Shown in pieces: positions 17,128 through 26,718 of a DNA stretch of 64,000 bases. This DNA comes from Arcobacter sp. LC1 (lineage in GTDB: Bacteria; Campylobacterota; Campylobacteria; Campylobacterales; Arcobacteraceae): the NCBI GenBank assembly GCA_021378565.1, contig JAACJU010000001.1:62001-126000 (forward strand), written 5' to 3'. The translations under genes were made by a program, and so were the position numbers. Within the stretch, counting starts at the first letter, position 1. Every line of letters begins with the position of its first letter. Under the pieces are notes generated by a model, which searched no databases, was not told the DNA's origin, and saw only the letters and a program-made list of their open reading frames with translations.

Positions 17128-19131
17128 TTAAGATGCTTCTACTTTTGCTTTAAAAATGTTTTTTTCTACCATTTTTTGCGCTTCGATTATTCCTAGAACA
17201 TCCAAAATAAGCCCTATACTGCCATCACCTCTTACTGTTGCAGCTCCAATCCCTTCAACTGCTCTAAAATTCTTATCCAAAGGTTTTACAACTACTTGAT
17301 GTTGTGTTAAAAATTCATCAATAAAAATAGCAATTTTTGTAGTACCTGATTGCACAACTATAAGCATTCCATCTATAAGTTCTGTACATTTTGGTTCTAC
17401 ATCAAAAAGTCTGTATAGTCTAACCACAGGAATAAATTCTTCTCTTAGCATAAGTAAATCTTGACTACCATCACCAATATTTTTAACCATAGCTTTTTTT
17501 GGCTGTAAAGATTCAATTATTGAGCTAAGTGGCAGTATATATTTTGTGTCTCCTACTGCAATATCAAGTCCATCAAGAATAGCTAGAGTAAGTGGCAACA
17601 TAATAGTAATAGTTGTACCAATCCCTAATCCAGTATCTAGTTTGATTATTCCTCCTAGTTTGGTAATATTTGTTTTAACAACATCCATACCAACACCTCG
17701 TCCTGAGATGTCCGTAACTTTTTCAGACGTGCTAATTCCCGCACCAAAAATAAGCATCGCCTTTTCATTGTCATTCATAGCAGCTAAAGTTGCATTGTCA
17801 ATTTGCCCTTCTTTCAGGGCTTTTTCTACCACTTTATCAGTATTAATTCCAGCACCATCATCTTTTATAGTTATAACCATTTGCCCATTTGCTTGTTCTG
17901 CACTTATAACTATTAAGCCCACTTCACTTTTATTTACTCTAAGTCGTTCTTCAGGCGTTTCAAGTCCGTGGTCTAAAGAATTTCTGATTATATGCATCAA
18001 AGGATCAGTCAAACCCTCAATCATAGCTTTGTCAATCTCTACATTGTCACCTTGATGTTTGAATTCAACTTTTTTATTAAGTTTTTTTGAAATATCACGA
18101 ACAATTTTTGGAAATTTTGAATATATTGACTCCATCGGTACCATTCTAATACTCATAATAGAATCTTGCATTTCTCTAATATGACGCTCAAGTAAATCAA
18201 GTCTTTCTACTACAGAGTTACTAATCTTCGTATCTTCAATAGAATTAGCAAATTGTGTTAACATTGCATTAGTGATTACTAAATCCCCAACATTGTTCAT
18301 AAGTAAATCAATTTTATCAAGATTTACTCTTATATTATTTGAAGCTGAAACTTTACTTTTGATATGATCATTAACTGCTTTAGTATTTGTCTTAATATTT
18401 GTTTTAGTGCTTGCTTTGTTTGGTATTATTTCTTGGCTTGGTTGTGTTACTTGGTTTGCTTGTATTTCATCTTTTTTTATTTCTTTAGTAGGTTCAGGTT
18501 CTTCATCAAAAAAGCCAAAATTTTCATTTTCTCCTGAGACGTTAGCAGAATTGTTATTTTGTTCATCATCATTAAAAATACCATAAGGTTTAGAAAAGAT
18601 ATTTTGATTAGTATTTATTTCTTGATTGGATGATTTTTGGCTAATATTCTCTTGACTGGAAATTCCTTGACCAGAACTTTTTTGATTTATATTTCCTTGA
18701 CTCAGAGTTTCTTGAGGTTCTTTTTGCTCATCTAAACAATGCTCTTTTATATCTTCTAGCAAGTCTTTTGTTTTTTCATCAAAAATCTCTTGCGTCATGG
18801 CATCTTCCATATCCAAATCCAAGATTTCTTTCATTACATCAAGAGCATCTATTAAAGTTGTGGCTATAGGTATAGTAAAAGTCATTTCGTGGTTTCTAAG
18901 TTTATCCATCATATTTTCGACTTCATGGGTAAACTTAGCAAACCAACTTAGCTCAACAGAAGCACCACTCCCTTTTAAGGTGTGCACATCTCTAAAAAGT
19001 TGTCCCATTTCTTCATCTGTTAAACTTCCTGTAGTTTCAGTTTCTAATAATACATTATCAGCTGACTCAAAAAGTTCCTCAGCCTCCTCTAGAAACATTT
19101 CTCTATATTTAGTCATATCAAAACCAGACAT
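17128..19131 (-). CDS. cheA: Chemotaxis histidine kinase CheA without fused receiver
   Basis: A 667-residue CheA. P1 carries the phosphorylated His50 in DVHTLKGSGA. Residues about 130-260 are a Gln/Asn/Ser-rich linker with imperfect SSQ/NQ repeats instead of a clear P2 domain. Then come the dimerisation helices, the ATP-binding domain (N box IIRNSLDHGLE, G1 KDDGAGI, G2 DISGRGVGMDVVK) and a CheW-like C-terminal domain. The protein stops after the CheW domain, unlike C. jejuni CheA, which carries a receiver domain. The cheY-like gene lies directly upstream. Confidence 0.95.
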   Translation of the reverse strand: MSGFDMTKYREMFLEEAEELFESADNVLLETETTGSLTDEEMGQLFRDVHTLKGSGASVELSWFAKFTHEVENMMDKLRNHEMTFTIPIATTLIDALDVMKEILDLDMEDAMTQEIFDEKTKDLLEDIKEHCLDEQKEPQETLSQGNINQKSSGQGISSQENISQKSSNQEINTNQNIFSKPYGIFNDDEQNNNSANVSGENENFGFFDEEPEPTKEIKKDEIQANQVTQPSQEIIPNKASTKTNIKTNTKAVNDHIKSKVSASNNIRVNLDKIDLLMNNVGDLVITNAMLTQFANSIEDTKISNSVVERLDLLERHIREMQDSIMSIRMVPMESIYSKFPKIVRDISKKLNKKVEFKHQGDNVEIDKAMIEGLTDPLMHIIRNSLDHGLETPEERLRVNKSEVGLIVISAEQANGQMVITIKDDGAGINTDKVVEKALKEGQIDNATLAAMNDNEKAMLIFGAGISTSEKVTDISGRGVGMDVVKTNITKLGGIIKLDTGLGIGTTITIMLPLTLAILDGLDIAVGDTKYILPLSSIIESLQPKKAMVKNIGDGSQDLLMLREEFIPVVRLYRLFDVEPKCTELIDGMLIVVQSGTTKIAIFIDEFLTQHQVVVKPLDKNFRAVEGIGAATVRGDGSIGLILDVLGIIEAQKMVEKNIFKAKVEAS

Positions 19132-19144
19132 TATATCTTCCTTC

Positions 19145-19513
19145 TTATCTGTTTAAAACTATATTTATAGCCTTCAATAATTGATCAGGGATAAAAGGCT
19201 TTACTACCCAACCAGTTGCCCCAGCTGCTTTACCTCTAACCTTCATCGAATCGCTTCGTTCAGTTGTTAGGACTAAAATTGGAGTTTTCATATAATGAGG
19301 TACTTTTCTTAAATTTTCTATTAAAACAAGTCCATCCATTTGGGGCATATTTATATCAGTAATAATTAAATCAAAAACTGCATTGTTTGCTTGTTTTAAA
19401 CCATCTAAGCCATCAATACCCTCAACAATATCTTCATAACCACCCTCATTTAAAGCATACCTTAACATATCCCTTAACATTTTAGAATCGTCTACAATTA
19501 AAATTTTTGCCAT
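19145..19513 (-). CDS. CheY-like single-domain response regulator
   Basis: A 122-residue receiver domain: acidic pocket DD at 8-9, phosphoacceptor D53 in ITDINMP, Thr in VLTTERSD and Lys in VVKPF. The start chosen is the ATG at 19513, with AAGGAAGG just upstream; the open frame continues further upstream but without a better start. It is the first gene of the che operon and probably the partner of this CheA. It may drive the flagellar motor or act as a phosphate sink. Confidence 0.9.
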   Translation of the reverse strand: MAKILIVDDSKMLRDMLRYALNEGGYEDIVEGIDGLDGLKQANNAVFDLIITDINMPQMDGLVLIENLRKVPHYMKTPILVLTTERSDSMKVRGKAAGATGWVVKPFIPDQLLKAINIVLNR

Positions 19514-19609
19514 AACCTTCCTTAGAGCATTTAAAATAAACAAATATTTCTCAATTATCTTAGCTAAAATTAGCTTCAATAACTTATAAAAATTTTGTTT
19601 TAGAAAAAT

Positions 19610-21781
19610 TTATAATTTTGCTAGTGCTAGCTCTATTCGCTCTTTTTGCACTTTTAAAACTTTTATTTCAACAATCTGACCTAAGCTTAGTACATCATTA
19701 ACATCATTTACTCTTTGCTTAGATAATTTTGAAATATGAAGCAAGCCTTCTCCACCTTTTGGCAAGGCTAAAAATGCTCCAAAATCTACTATCTTTTCTA
19801 CCTTAGCTTCTAGAACTTCATCTACTTTATAAGTTTTTTCAAAATCAATACTAGGCTTTTTACCTGCACCATTACTTGAAATCGTTTTGATGTGTTCGCA
19901 AGCATCTAAAATAGCATTTTTATTAGAACCACTTACTTTAACATTTCCACTATTTCTATCTAAATCAATAGAAACATCAAATTTTTTAATAATATCTTTA
20001 ATAGTTGCACCAGCCTTACCGATTACAACCATAATCTTACTAGGATCAATAATAAACTGCTCAATCAAAGGCAAAGATTTACTAGGAACAATCTGCTCAG
20101 CAGCTTTTTCCATAAGTACTAGAATATGCTCTCTCGCAGTTTTTGCTTGTTTTAAAGCTTTTTTTAAAATATCAAGTTCTATACCACCAAGTTTTATATC
20201 CATTTGTAAAGCAGTTATCCCATCTTTTGTGCCTGCTACTTTAAAATCCATATCTCCATCATGGTCTTCAAGCCCCATAATATCAGTCAAAATTGCATAA
20301 GAATCTCCTGAACTAACTAATCCCATAGCAACTCCAGCTGTAAGTTTAGCAATAGGAACTCCAGCAGCTTTTAGCGCAAGTGAGCCAGCACAAACACTAG
20401 CCATAGAAGAAGAACCATTTGATTCTAAAATTTCAGAAACTAAACGAATACTTTCTCCAAAATTTTTATCTATTGTAGCTTCGAGTGCTTTTTTTGCAAG
20501 ATTACCATGCCCAAGTTCTCTACGTCCTACTCCAAAAATTGGCTTAGCCTCACCTACACAAAATCCTGGGAAATTATAATGAAACATAAATCTTTCTATT
20601 GAAGCTGATTTTTCACTTAATCTTTCATACATTTGTCCATCTTTTGCTCCAGCTAAAGTAGCAACTACTAAAGCTTGTGTTTGCCCTCTTGTAAAAAGAC
20701 ATGAACTATGTGCTTGTGGTAAGATATTTGTCTCAATTTCAATATTTCTCACTTCATCAAGTTTTCTTCCATCAGCTCTAATATTATCATCCAAAATCAT
20801 ACTTCTCACAAATTCTTTTTTAAGCACAGATACAAGCTCATAAACTTTTGCAAAGTCTATATTTTCATTATCAGCAAAATCATTAGCTAAGATTTTTTCA
20901 GATAATTCCTTTAATTGGTTTGCTCTTTCACTTTTTGCTAGTTTAGCTAAAGCGTCTTTGATTTCTTTTCCATATTTTTTTCTAAGATTTTCAAGTATTT
21001 TTTCATCAACACCATTGCTATCTAAATCTAGCTCTTTTGGATCTTTTGCTATAGTTGAAAAAGCTTCTTCATAGCTTATGTTCGCTTCTTTTAAAGCCTC
21101 GTTTGCTGCTTCGATAGCTTCAATCAATTCATCTTCATTTAATTCATTATTTGAATGTGTTTTTGAAAAAGCTTCTATGTCTATTTCTATAATTTCTTCA
21201 GAAGAGATAGCTTTCATTTCAATCATCAAAATTTCATCTTTTGTGCCTGCTAAAAAAAGTTCAAGCGTGGATTGTCCCATTTGACTTGAAGATGGATTAA
21301 CTACAAATTTTCCAGCTATTTTTGCTAGTTTTATTCCACAAACAGATTTATTAATTGGTAAATCAGAATAAAATAAGGATGCCGAAGCTGCATTTAGTGC
21401 TATACTTTGTAAATCTATTTCTTTATCAGCACTTAAAACCATAACAGTTATAGTAGTTGGGTAATTATAGCCTTTTGGAAATAAAGGTCTTAGACTTCTA
21501 TCTATTATTCTTGAAGTAAGAGTTTCAAAATCACTTGGTTTACCTTCTCTTTTTATAAATCCACCTGGTAATTTTGCACCTGCATAGTATTTTTCTATAT
21601 ATTGAACCGTTAAAGGTGTAAAATCTTCAGAGCTTGGATTATCAAATTCACTTACAACTGTTGCTAAAATAACACAGTCTTCAACTTGTAATAATACTGA
21701 GCCATTAGCCTGCTTTGCTAACTTTCCAAATTCATAACTTTCTATTTTTCCATTTAATTCAAATTCAAACAATGTCGACAT
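19610..21781 (-). CDS. pnp: Polyribonucleotide nucleotidyltransferase (PNPase)
   Basis: A phosphorolytic 3'-5' exoribonuclease of the RNA decay machinery. The 723-residue protein has two RNase PH-like domains (FTPLTVQYIEKYYAGAKLPGG and the second core with GGRREL-like GVGRRELGHGNLA), then a KH domain (VVIGKAGATIKDI) and an S1 domain (EAKVEKIVDFGAFLAL). Full length for the family. Confidence 0.97.
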   Translation of the reverse strand: MSTLFEFELNGKIESYEFGKLAKQANGSVLLQVEDCVILATVVSEFDNPSSEDFTPLTVQYIEKYYAGAKLPGGFIKREGKPSDFETLTSRIIDRSLRPLFPKGYNYPTTITVMVLSADKEIDLQSIALNAASASLFYSDLPINKSVCGIKLAKIAGKFVVNPSSSQMGQSTLELFLAGTKDEILMIEMKAISSEEIIEIDIEAFSKTHSNNELNEDELIEAIEAANEALKEANISYEEAFSTIAKDPKELDLDSNGVDEKILENLRKKYGKEIKDALAKLAKSERANQLKELSEKILANDFADNENIDFAKVYELVSVLKKEFVRSMILDDNIRADGRKLDEVRNIEIETNILPQAHSSCLFTRGQTQALVVATLAGAKDGQMYERLSEKSASIERFMFHYNFPGFCVGEAKPIFGVGRRELGHGNLAKKALEATIDKNFGESIRLVSEILESNGSSSMASVCAGSLALKAAGVPIAKLTAGVAMGLVSSGDSYAILTDIMGLEDHDGDMDFKVAGTKDGITALQMDIKLGGIELDILKKALKQAKTAREHILVLMEKAAEQIVPSKSLPLIEQFIIDPSKIMVVIGKAGATIKDIIKKFDVSIDLDRNSGNVKVSGSNKNAILDACEHIKTISSNGAGKKPSIDFEKTYKVDEVLEAKVEKIVDFGAFLALPKGGEGLLHISKLSKQRVNDVNDVLSLGQIVEIKVLKVQKERIELALAKL

Positions 21782-21823
21782 TTTTTTATCCTTTATTGAT
21801 TATAACTAATCTTTGATTTTGTT

Positions 21824-23965
21824 TTAATTTAATTCAGTATTTTTTAACGAATATTCTTGTTTTAGAGTGACAAAAGGTTTCAGCTCTAAAGTAAAATATA
21901 AAATATTTTGTGTTAAGGCTTTATTGTCTACGTTTGAACTAGTGCTTAGCCCTCTTTCTATCTTAAAATTTAGGTTCCAGCATTTGTTGTTTATCCCAAC
22001 ACTTAAAGCTTCTTGACTTTTTATATTTTCCAAAAGATTGTAATTTCGATAATAAGATAAAGAATAATTTTTATCAAAAGTATATCCTATATCAAAGGTA
22101 TAAGATTTTGCATCATCATAATCTGAATGTTTCGTTTTTTTGCTTAAATAATATGTGCTTTTTAAGTAAACATTGTCATAAGTAAAATCAATATTAGTTG
22201 AAGATAAAACTTGTTTTTCATCTATTTGATTATAGATTATTTGATTACTTAAACCAAAAGGACTATAATTTAACTCAAGTTCATTTTCTACATTATTTAA
22301 TCTTAACTTATTGTTTTCATCATAATCAAGTTCTTGGTCTAGTGTATCTCTTAAAATTTCTTGTAAACTAGATTTTGAGTAAAATGATTGTTGCATTTCA
22401 AAAGATACATTTTTTTTCATTTCATTAGTAGGAAAATAATCCAAGTTCGAATCATCATTACTTAGTTTATAAATATCGCCTTGCATTTTAATAGTATTTG
22501 GCATATTATACTTAGCAGATATTCTTAGTGAATGCACGAAGCTACTATATGGTTTAATCAAGTCCGTACTTAAAGAAATTTGATGTTCATTTTGCACAAG
22601 AAGTGCATTTTTATATTTATCTTTTGTATCCATATTATAATAATCAATATATGAAGCATCTATTATTTCACTAAAGTTAAAATTTAGATAATTATTAAAA
22701 AGTGAAGTAGAATAAGTCAAAGGAATATTCCCATCATACCTATAAGCTGAAACTCCTTCTTGTCTTTGGTAATTTGTAGCACTAGTATCCACAGAAAGAG
22801 ATAAAAAATTATCTAGAAAAGATTTTTTAAAACTATGAAATTGCAAAGAAGGAAGCTCTTGCATGGTATTTGTATTTGTTGTTTGGCTCAAATCTTCATA
22901 ATATTTTGCATAAGTTCCTATATAGAAAGTTGGAGTATTAAAGAAATAATTAATTTTTGATTCAATTTTTTTGCCATAGTCTTCATCACCATTTATATTA
23001 CTTGAGCTATTAACATAAGAATAATTATCATCTTGTAAATTTTTATAATCTATATCATTAAGCCAGTGTAAGGAAACAAAAGCCGCATCTTGATGTGAAG
23101 TATTATTTGAAAATAAATTACTTCTGTCATAAACTAAATCTGCCCCATAATGCTCTTCATTTTTTAAATCATAATTCTTATAATAAGAGCCTTTTTCTTC
23201 AAAATATCCAGTCTTAAACTTTAAGGTTGAATAAGCAGAATCAGCATATCTATAATAAGCATAAATACCATTTCCTCTATTAGTTCTAATTTGTGGTATA
23301 AATTCAAAATCATAGTTTTTACTTGGTGCTATAAAAATAGGTTGTGTATAAATAAAACCCTCAGCTTGTGATAAACCAAAACTTGGAGCTAGAATTCCCG
23401 TTCTTCTTTGCGTATTGGTTGGAAATCCAAAATAAGGGGTATATAAAATAGGAATAGATTTAAAATACATTCTTGTATTAAAAGTATTTATCCATTTGCT
23501 TTTTGTGTTGTAAGTTCCACTTGTGAAACGAAAACTCCAATCAGGATCTTCGCAATTGCAAGATGAAAGAATAGAGTCCTTGAGCTCAATATATTTTGCT
23601 TTTTTATTTCCTTCTGAGCTATTAATCCACATGCCATTTGTTGTGTAGTACATCAAAAATGGACTTAAAATCCCATTTTCGATATCTAAATCAATTTTTG
23701 CTTTTTTGCTTATTAATTCGATTTGATTATTATTCATAATAAATACATTGCCATCTAAATTTAATAGTTTTTTCTTTGAGTCATAAATCGCTTTGTCAGC
23801 TGTAATATAATGTGAATTTGAAAAAATAACAACATTTCCACTAGCATAAATAATATTATTTTTGCTATGTAAGTTTTTTGCAACTATTTCAAAATGTTTA
23901 TCAGTTTTGCTTTCTTTAGCAAAAGCAATATTACAAAGTACTAGAAGTATGAGAAGTTTATACAT
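21824..23965 (-). CDS. lptD: LPS-assembly outer-membrane protein LptD
   Basis: LptD is the outer-membrane barrel that inserts lipopolysaccharide into the outer leaflet. The 713-residue protein has a signal peptide (MYKLLILLVLCNIAFA), an OstA/LptA-like N-terminal domain (ASGNVVIFSNSHYITADKAIYD) and a long C-terminal barrel rich in alternating aromatic strands (GILAPSFGLSQAEGFIYTQP). Cys pairs are visible in SSCNCEDP and near the C-terminus. Its start overlaps the RDD gene by eight bases. LptA, LptC, LpxD, LpxK and KdsC are also in the window. Confidence 0.92.
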   Translation of the reverse strand: MYKLLILLVLCNIAFAKESKTDKHFEIVAKNLHSKNNIIYASGNVVIFSNSHYITADKAIYDSKKKLLNLDGNVFIMNNNQIELISKKAKIDLDIENGILSPFLMYYTTNGMWINSSEGNKKAKYIELKDSILSSCNCEDPDWSFRFTSGTYNTKSKWINTFNTRMYFKSIPILYTPYFGFPTNTQRRTGILAPSFGLSQAEGFIYTQPIFIAPSKNYDFEFIPQIRTNRGNGIYAYYRYADSAYSTLKFKTGYFEEKGSYYKNYDLKNEEHYGADLVYDRSNLFSNNTSHQDAAFVSLHWLNDIDYKNLQDDNYSYVNSSSNINGDEDYGKKIESKINYFFNTPTFYIGTYAKYYEDLSQTTNTNTMQELPSLQFHSFKKSFLDNFLSLSVDTSATNYQRQEGVSAYRYDGNIPLTYSTSLFNNYLNFNFSEIIDASYIDYYNMDTKDKYKNALLVQNEHQISLSTDLIKPYSSFVHSLRISAKYNMPNTIKMQGDIYKLSNDDSNLDYFPTNEMKKNVSFEMQQSFYSKSSLQEILRDTLDQELDYDENNKLRLNNVENELELNYSPFGLSNQIIYNQIDEKQVLSSTNIDFTYDNVYLKSTYYLSKKTKHSDYDDAKSYTFDIGYTFDKNYSLSYYRNYNLLENIKSQEALSVGINNKCWNLNFKIERGLSTSSNVDNKALTQNILYFTLELKPFVTLKQEYSLKNTELN

Positions 23966-24419
23966 TAACTACTAAAGTTTTCGCTATTTTATCGTGCAAG
24001 GTTTGTCTTGAATTATTAAAAAATGCTAGAAAAAATCCAAAATAAAAAAACATTTCACTAAAAATTCTCATGGCTGAACGTAGACTTGCATTCATTAGGG
24101 AAACTCTACCAAAGTGGTTGTAATCAATTACTTTTATTTTAGCTACCAATTTTCCAATAGTAGCGCCAAAATACCAGATAAAAAATGCTTGATAGATGAA
24201 TTTTATAAAAATTATTTCCATAAGATATTTATTCATAATAACTAAAACTGATACCAAATTTCCATTGCTTGTATTCAATTCAGTCCAAAAAATAACGGAA
24301 ATTAATAAAGTTATTAGTATATCATCAATCATAAATGCTATAAATCTAGCTCCATAAGAAGCCAATTTTAAATCTTGATTATTATCTGTCATATAAAAAA
24401 TCTTTGTTATTTTTTTCAT
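23958..24419 (-). CDS. RDD-family membrane protein
   Basis: A 153-residue membrane protein with the RDD pattern: ASYGARFIAFMIDDILITLLISVIF for the first helix and its Arg/Asp residues when read together, then GATIGKLVAKIKVID. RDD function is unsettled. ATG 24419 overlaps the stop of the small hydrophobic ORF (ATGA), which supports this start. ATG 24392 (MTDNNQDLK) is an alternative closer to usual RDD N-termini. The open frame continues upstream of 24419 without a good ribosome binding site. Confidence 0.8.
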   Translation of the reverse strand: MKKITKIFYMTDNNQDLKLASYGARFIAFMIDDILITLLISVIFWTELNTSNGNLVSVLVIMNKYLMEIIFIKFIYQAFFIWYFGATIGKLVAKIKVIDYNHFGRVSLMNASLRSAMRIFSEMFFYFGFFLAFFNNSRQTLHDKIAKTLVVNV

Positions 24420-24514
24420 ACCCAAGTTACCGTTAACCATTTAAGTAGCCCTAAAAAAGCCAAAGTTAGCCATAAGAAGTAAGCTTTAGGAACACAAAAA
24501 GCGTTACACACCAC
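24416..24514 (-). CDS. Putative 32-residue hydrophobic small protein
   Basis: GTG at 24514 opens a 32-codon frame ending in TGA 24416-24418. The peptide has two Cys near the start (VVCNAFCVPK) and a hydrophobic, Trp-rich segment (AYFLWLTLAFLGLLKWL). The TGA overlaps the ATG of the RDD gene. TAAGTAAG just upstream is a weak ribosome binding site. The stretch looks more GC-rich than its neighbours. Coding status is inferred only from composition and the stop/start overlap; it could be an untranslated leader. Confidence 0.35.
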   Translation of the reverse strand: MVCNAFCVPKAYFLWLTLAFLGLLKWLTVTWV

Positions 24515-24530
24515 TTACTTACATATTAGC

Positions 24531-24579
24531 AAAAAAAGAGTATTCGGACCCTCATATTCATGGAAATCCCGTATAACTC
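24531..24579 (-). terminator. Rho-independent terminator after hemD
   Basis: On the minus strand an imperfect hairpin (GAGT...ACGGG pairing with TCCG...ACTC, 24579-24538) is followed by seven T (24537-24531). It starts about 60 bases after the hemD stop and would end the der-hemD transcript. A -10-like TTAAAAT lies just upstream near 24598, so a short separate RNA is also possible. Confidence 0.6.
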
Positions 24580-24641
24580 AGGTACTTTTGTATTTTAACA
24601 AAGAGCTAGTAAATACTTCTTTAAATATTCACTTTTTGCGC

Positions 24642-25289
24642 TTAAATTTGGTATTTTTTAGCCATTTCAATGCAAGAAGCAAAACTTGGCTCCAAACTTA
24701 GCTTAAATTTTACATCTTTTTTAAGTACAGATTTTGTATGTTCACCTATACAAATTGCTAGCATATCACTTCTCCATTTATAAAGTTTAAAAAAATACTT
24801 TACTCTTAGAGCAGAAGTAAAAATAACTATATCATTTTTATCAAAAATAACCTTTTTATAATCTTTTTTTAGCTTACTTTCATAGATAATTTCTTCATGA
24901 AAATCAACATTTGATTCAAGCAAAATTTTAAGATTAGTCGCTATTTTATTTGCTCTTAGGTATAAAACTTTTTTATTCTTTATTCCACTCTTTAATTTAT
25001 TTTTTATTTTTTCTGCAAAATCTTTAGCATTTTTTGCTTTTGCGTCAAGTGCGAGTTTTCCCCCATGCTTTTCTAGGGTTTTTGAAGTTTGCGAAGATAT
25101 ACAAAGGCAAGGAATTTTTTTCCAAGAAATGCAATAAGAATCAAGTGCTTTAATAGCATTTTTTGAGGTAAATATCAGATAAGAAAATATACTAAAATCT
25201 ATATCCCTTTTAAAAAAAATCAGTTCCAAAAAATCAAGATTTTTTATGCCTAATATTTTTTTTTCATTTGTTATATAAATATTGGACAT
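24642..25289 (-). CDS. hemD: Uroporphyrinogen-III synthase
   Basis: HemD cyclises hydroxymethylbilane to uroporphyrinogen III in haem synthesis. The family is poorly conserved. The 215-residue length, the two-domain layout and the motifs YLIFTSKNAIKALDSY, IVIFTSALRVKYFF and AICIGEHTKSVL fit. It begins one base after the der stop. Confidence 0.8.
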   Translation of the reverse strand: MSNIYITNEKKILGIKNLDFLELIFFKRDIDFSIFSYLIFTSKNAIKALDSYCISWKKIPCLCISSQTSKTLEKHGGKLALDAKAKNAKDFAEKIKNKLKSGIKNKKVLYLRANKIATNLKILLESNVDFHEEIIYESKLKKDYKKVIFDKNDIVIFTSALRVKYFFKLYKWRSDMLAICIGEHTKSVLKKDVKFKLSLEPSFASCIEMAKKYQI

Positions 25290-25290
25290 T

Positions 25291-26691
25291 TTAAGAATCT
25301 TCTTTATTTTCTAGATTATCACTTTTCCCCCTAGCAATTATATGAATAGGAGTTCCATTGAAATCTATTTGTTCTCTTAAAAAATTTACTAAATATCTTT
25401 TATAGCTAAAGTGAAGTAACTTTGGTTTGTTCATAATCATAGCAATTTGTGGAGGTCTAGTTTTGAATTGCGTAGCATAATAAATTCTCAAATAAGAGCC
25501 ATTTGGACTTGGCAATTTATGTCTTTTTGTAGCTTCTTCAATAAGTCTATTTAATTTTGCAGTAGGAATTCTTTGAGAATAGTTATCATAAATTTTTAAA
25601 ATATCTGTTTTTAATTTATCAATATTTCTTTTAGTTACAGCAGATACTGCAATAATAGGTGCATAATGTAAGAATTTAAATCTTATTCTGAATTCAGCCT
25701 CTGTTTTTTTAAAAGTTTCCATATTCTCATCCCACTTATTAAAAACAATAATCACGCCAAGCCCATAAGTGTCAGCCAAACCAGCAATTTTTTCATCTAA
25801 GTCTGTAAATTTTTTACTAGCATCTAAAATAAGAAGTGCAATACTTGCCTTTTCAAGCATTTTTTTAGTTCGCATTAAGGCATATTTTTCTAAACCTTCA
25901 ATCTTACCTCTTTTTCTAAGTCCAGCTGTGTCAACAAAAGTAACTTCTCTGTCTCCAAGCATAGATTTTTCATCTACTGTGTCAATAGTAGTTCCAGCTA
26001 TTTCACTAACAACACTACGCTCTTTGCCAACCAAGGCATTTAAGATTGAGCTTTTACCTACATTAACTCTTCCAATAATACCAATTTTAATATCATCTTC
26101 AAGCTCTAAATCTTCATTAACATCTTTAGGAGGATTAAGAAAATCTTCTAAGGATTCATCTTCATCCTCACTTATTATAAGTTCTTGTTCTTTTTCCTCA
26201 AGCAAGGCATCAAGCCAAGCAAACAGCTTTTTTGTGCCTCTATTGTGTGAAACTGACATAGTAAGAATATTTTCTTTGGCAATTCCAAATTCATAAAAAG
26301 CCCAAAGATTTTCTTCTTCTTTGTTATTGTCAATTTTATTAACAACAAGAGCAATATCTTTACCCATTTTTTCTAATTCATGAAATAAAATCTTATCATC
26401 AGCATGGGGAGCTTGCTTACCATCAACCATATATAAAATAATATCAGCTTCTTTGGCTTTCTTTATGGCATTATTCTTTACTTGAGAAAAAATAACATCT
26501 GTGCTTTTGTCAATCCCACCAGTATCAATCAAAAGAGCTTCTTTTTCTAAAATATCTACAAGTAGCTCTTTTGTATCTCTTGTTGTGCCAGACACTTCAC
26601 TAATAATTGCAAGTCTTTGTCTAGCAATTCTATTAAATAAAGAACTTTTACCAACATTTGGTTGTCCTATTAGGGCAATTGTTTTTAGCAA
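25291..26691 (-). CDS. der: Ribosome assembly GTPase Der (EngA)
   Basis: Der assists 50S subunit maturation. The 466-residue protein has two tandem GTPase domains, each with a P-loop (GQPNVGKSSLFN, then GRVNVGKSSILN), DTGG/DTAGLRKRG and NKID/NKWD motifs, separated by an acidic linker (ISEDEDESLEDF), then a C-terminal KH-like domain. It is upstream of hemD on the same strand. Confidence 0.97.
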   Translation of the reverse strand: MLKTIALIGQPNVGKSSLFNRIARQRLAIISEVSGTTRDTKELLVDILEKEALLIDTGGIDKSTDVIFSQVKNNAIKKAKEADIILYMVDGKQAPHADDKILFHELEKMGKDIALVVNKIDNNKEEENLWAFYEFGIAKENILTMSVSHNRGTKKLFAWLDALLEEKEQELIISEDEDESLEDFLNPPKDVNEDLELEDDIKIGIIGRVNVGKSSILNALVGKERSVVSEIAGTTIDTVDEKSMLGDREVTFVDTAGLRKRGKIEGLEKYALMRTKKMLEKASIALLILDASKKFTDLDEKIAGLADTYGLGVIIVFNKWDENMETFKKTEAEFRIRFKFLHYAPIIAVSAVTKRNIDKLKTDILKIYDNYSQRIPTAKLNRLIEEATKRHKLPSPNGSYLRIYYATQFKTRPPQIAMIMNKPKLLHFSYKRYLVNFLREQIDFNGTPIHIIARGKSDNLENKEDS

Positions 26692-26718
26692 GTTCCAGCC
26701 TTATGCTTTAAAAATATT

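Noticed and set aside
17546-18055. Long plus-strand open frame of 169 codons inside cheA.
   Set aside because: It is antisense to an unambiguous cheA and has Ser/Ile-rich shadow composition with no ribosome binding site.
24480-24600. The hemD-RDD gap as 6S RNA, SRP RNA or a riboswitch.
   Set aside because: I found none of the conserved motifs of these RNAs; a terminator plus a short ORF explains the visible structure.
25769-26296. Plus-strand open frame of 175 codons inside der, and similar ones in ftsK and pnp.
   Set aside because: They are mirror frames of strongly coding genes and show no domain or start signal.
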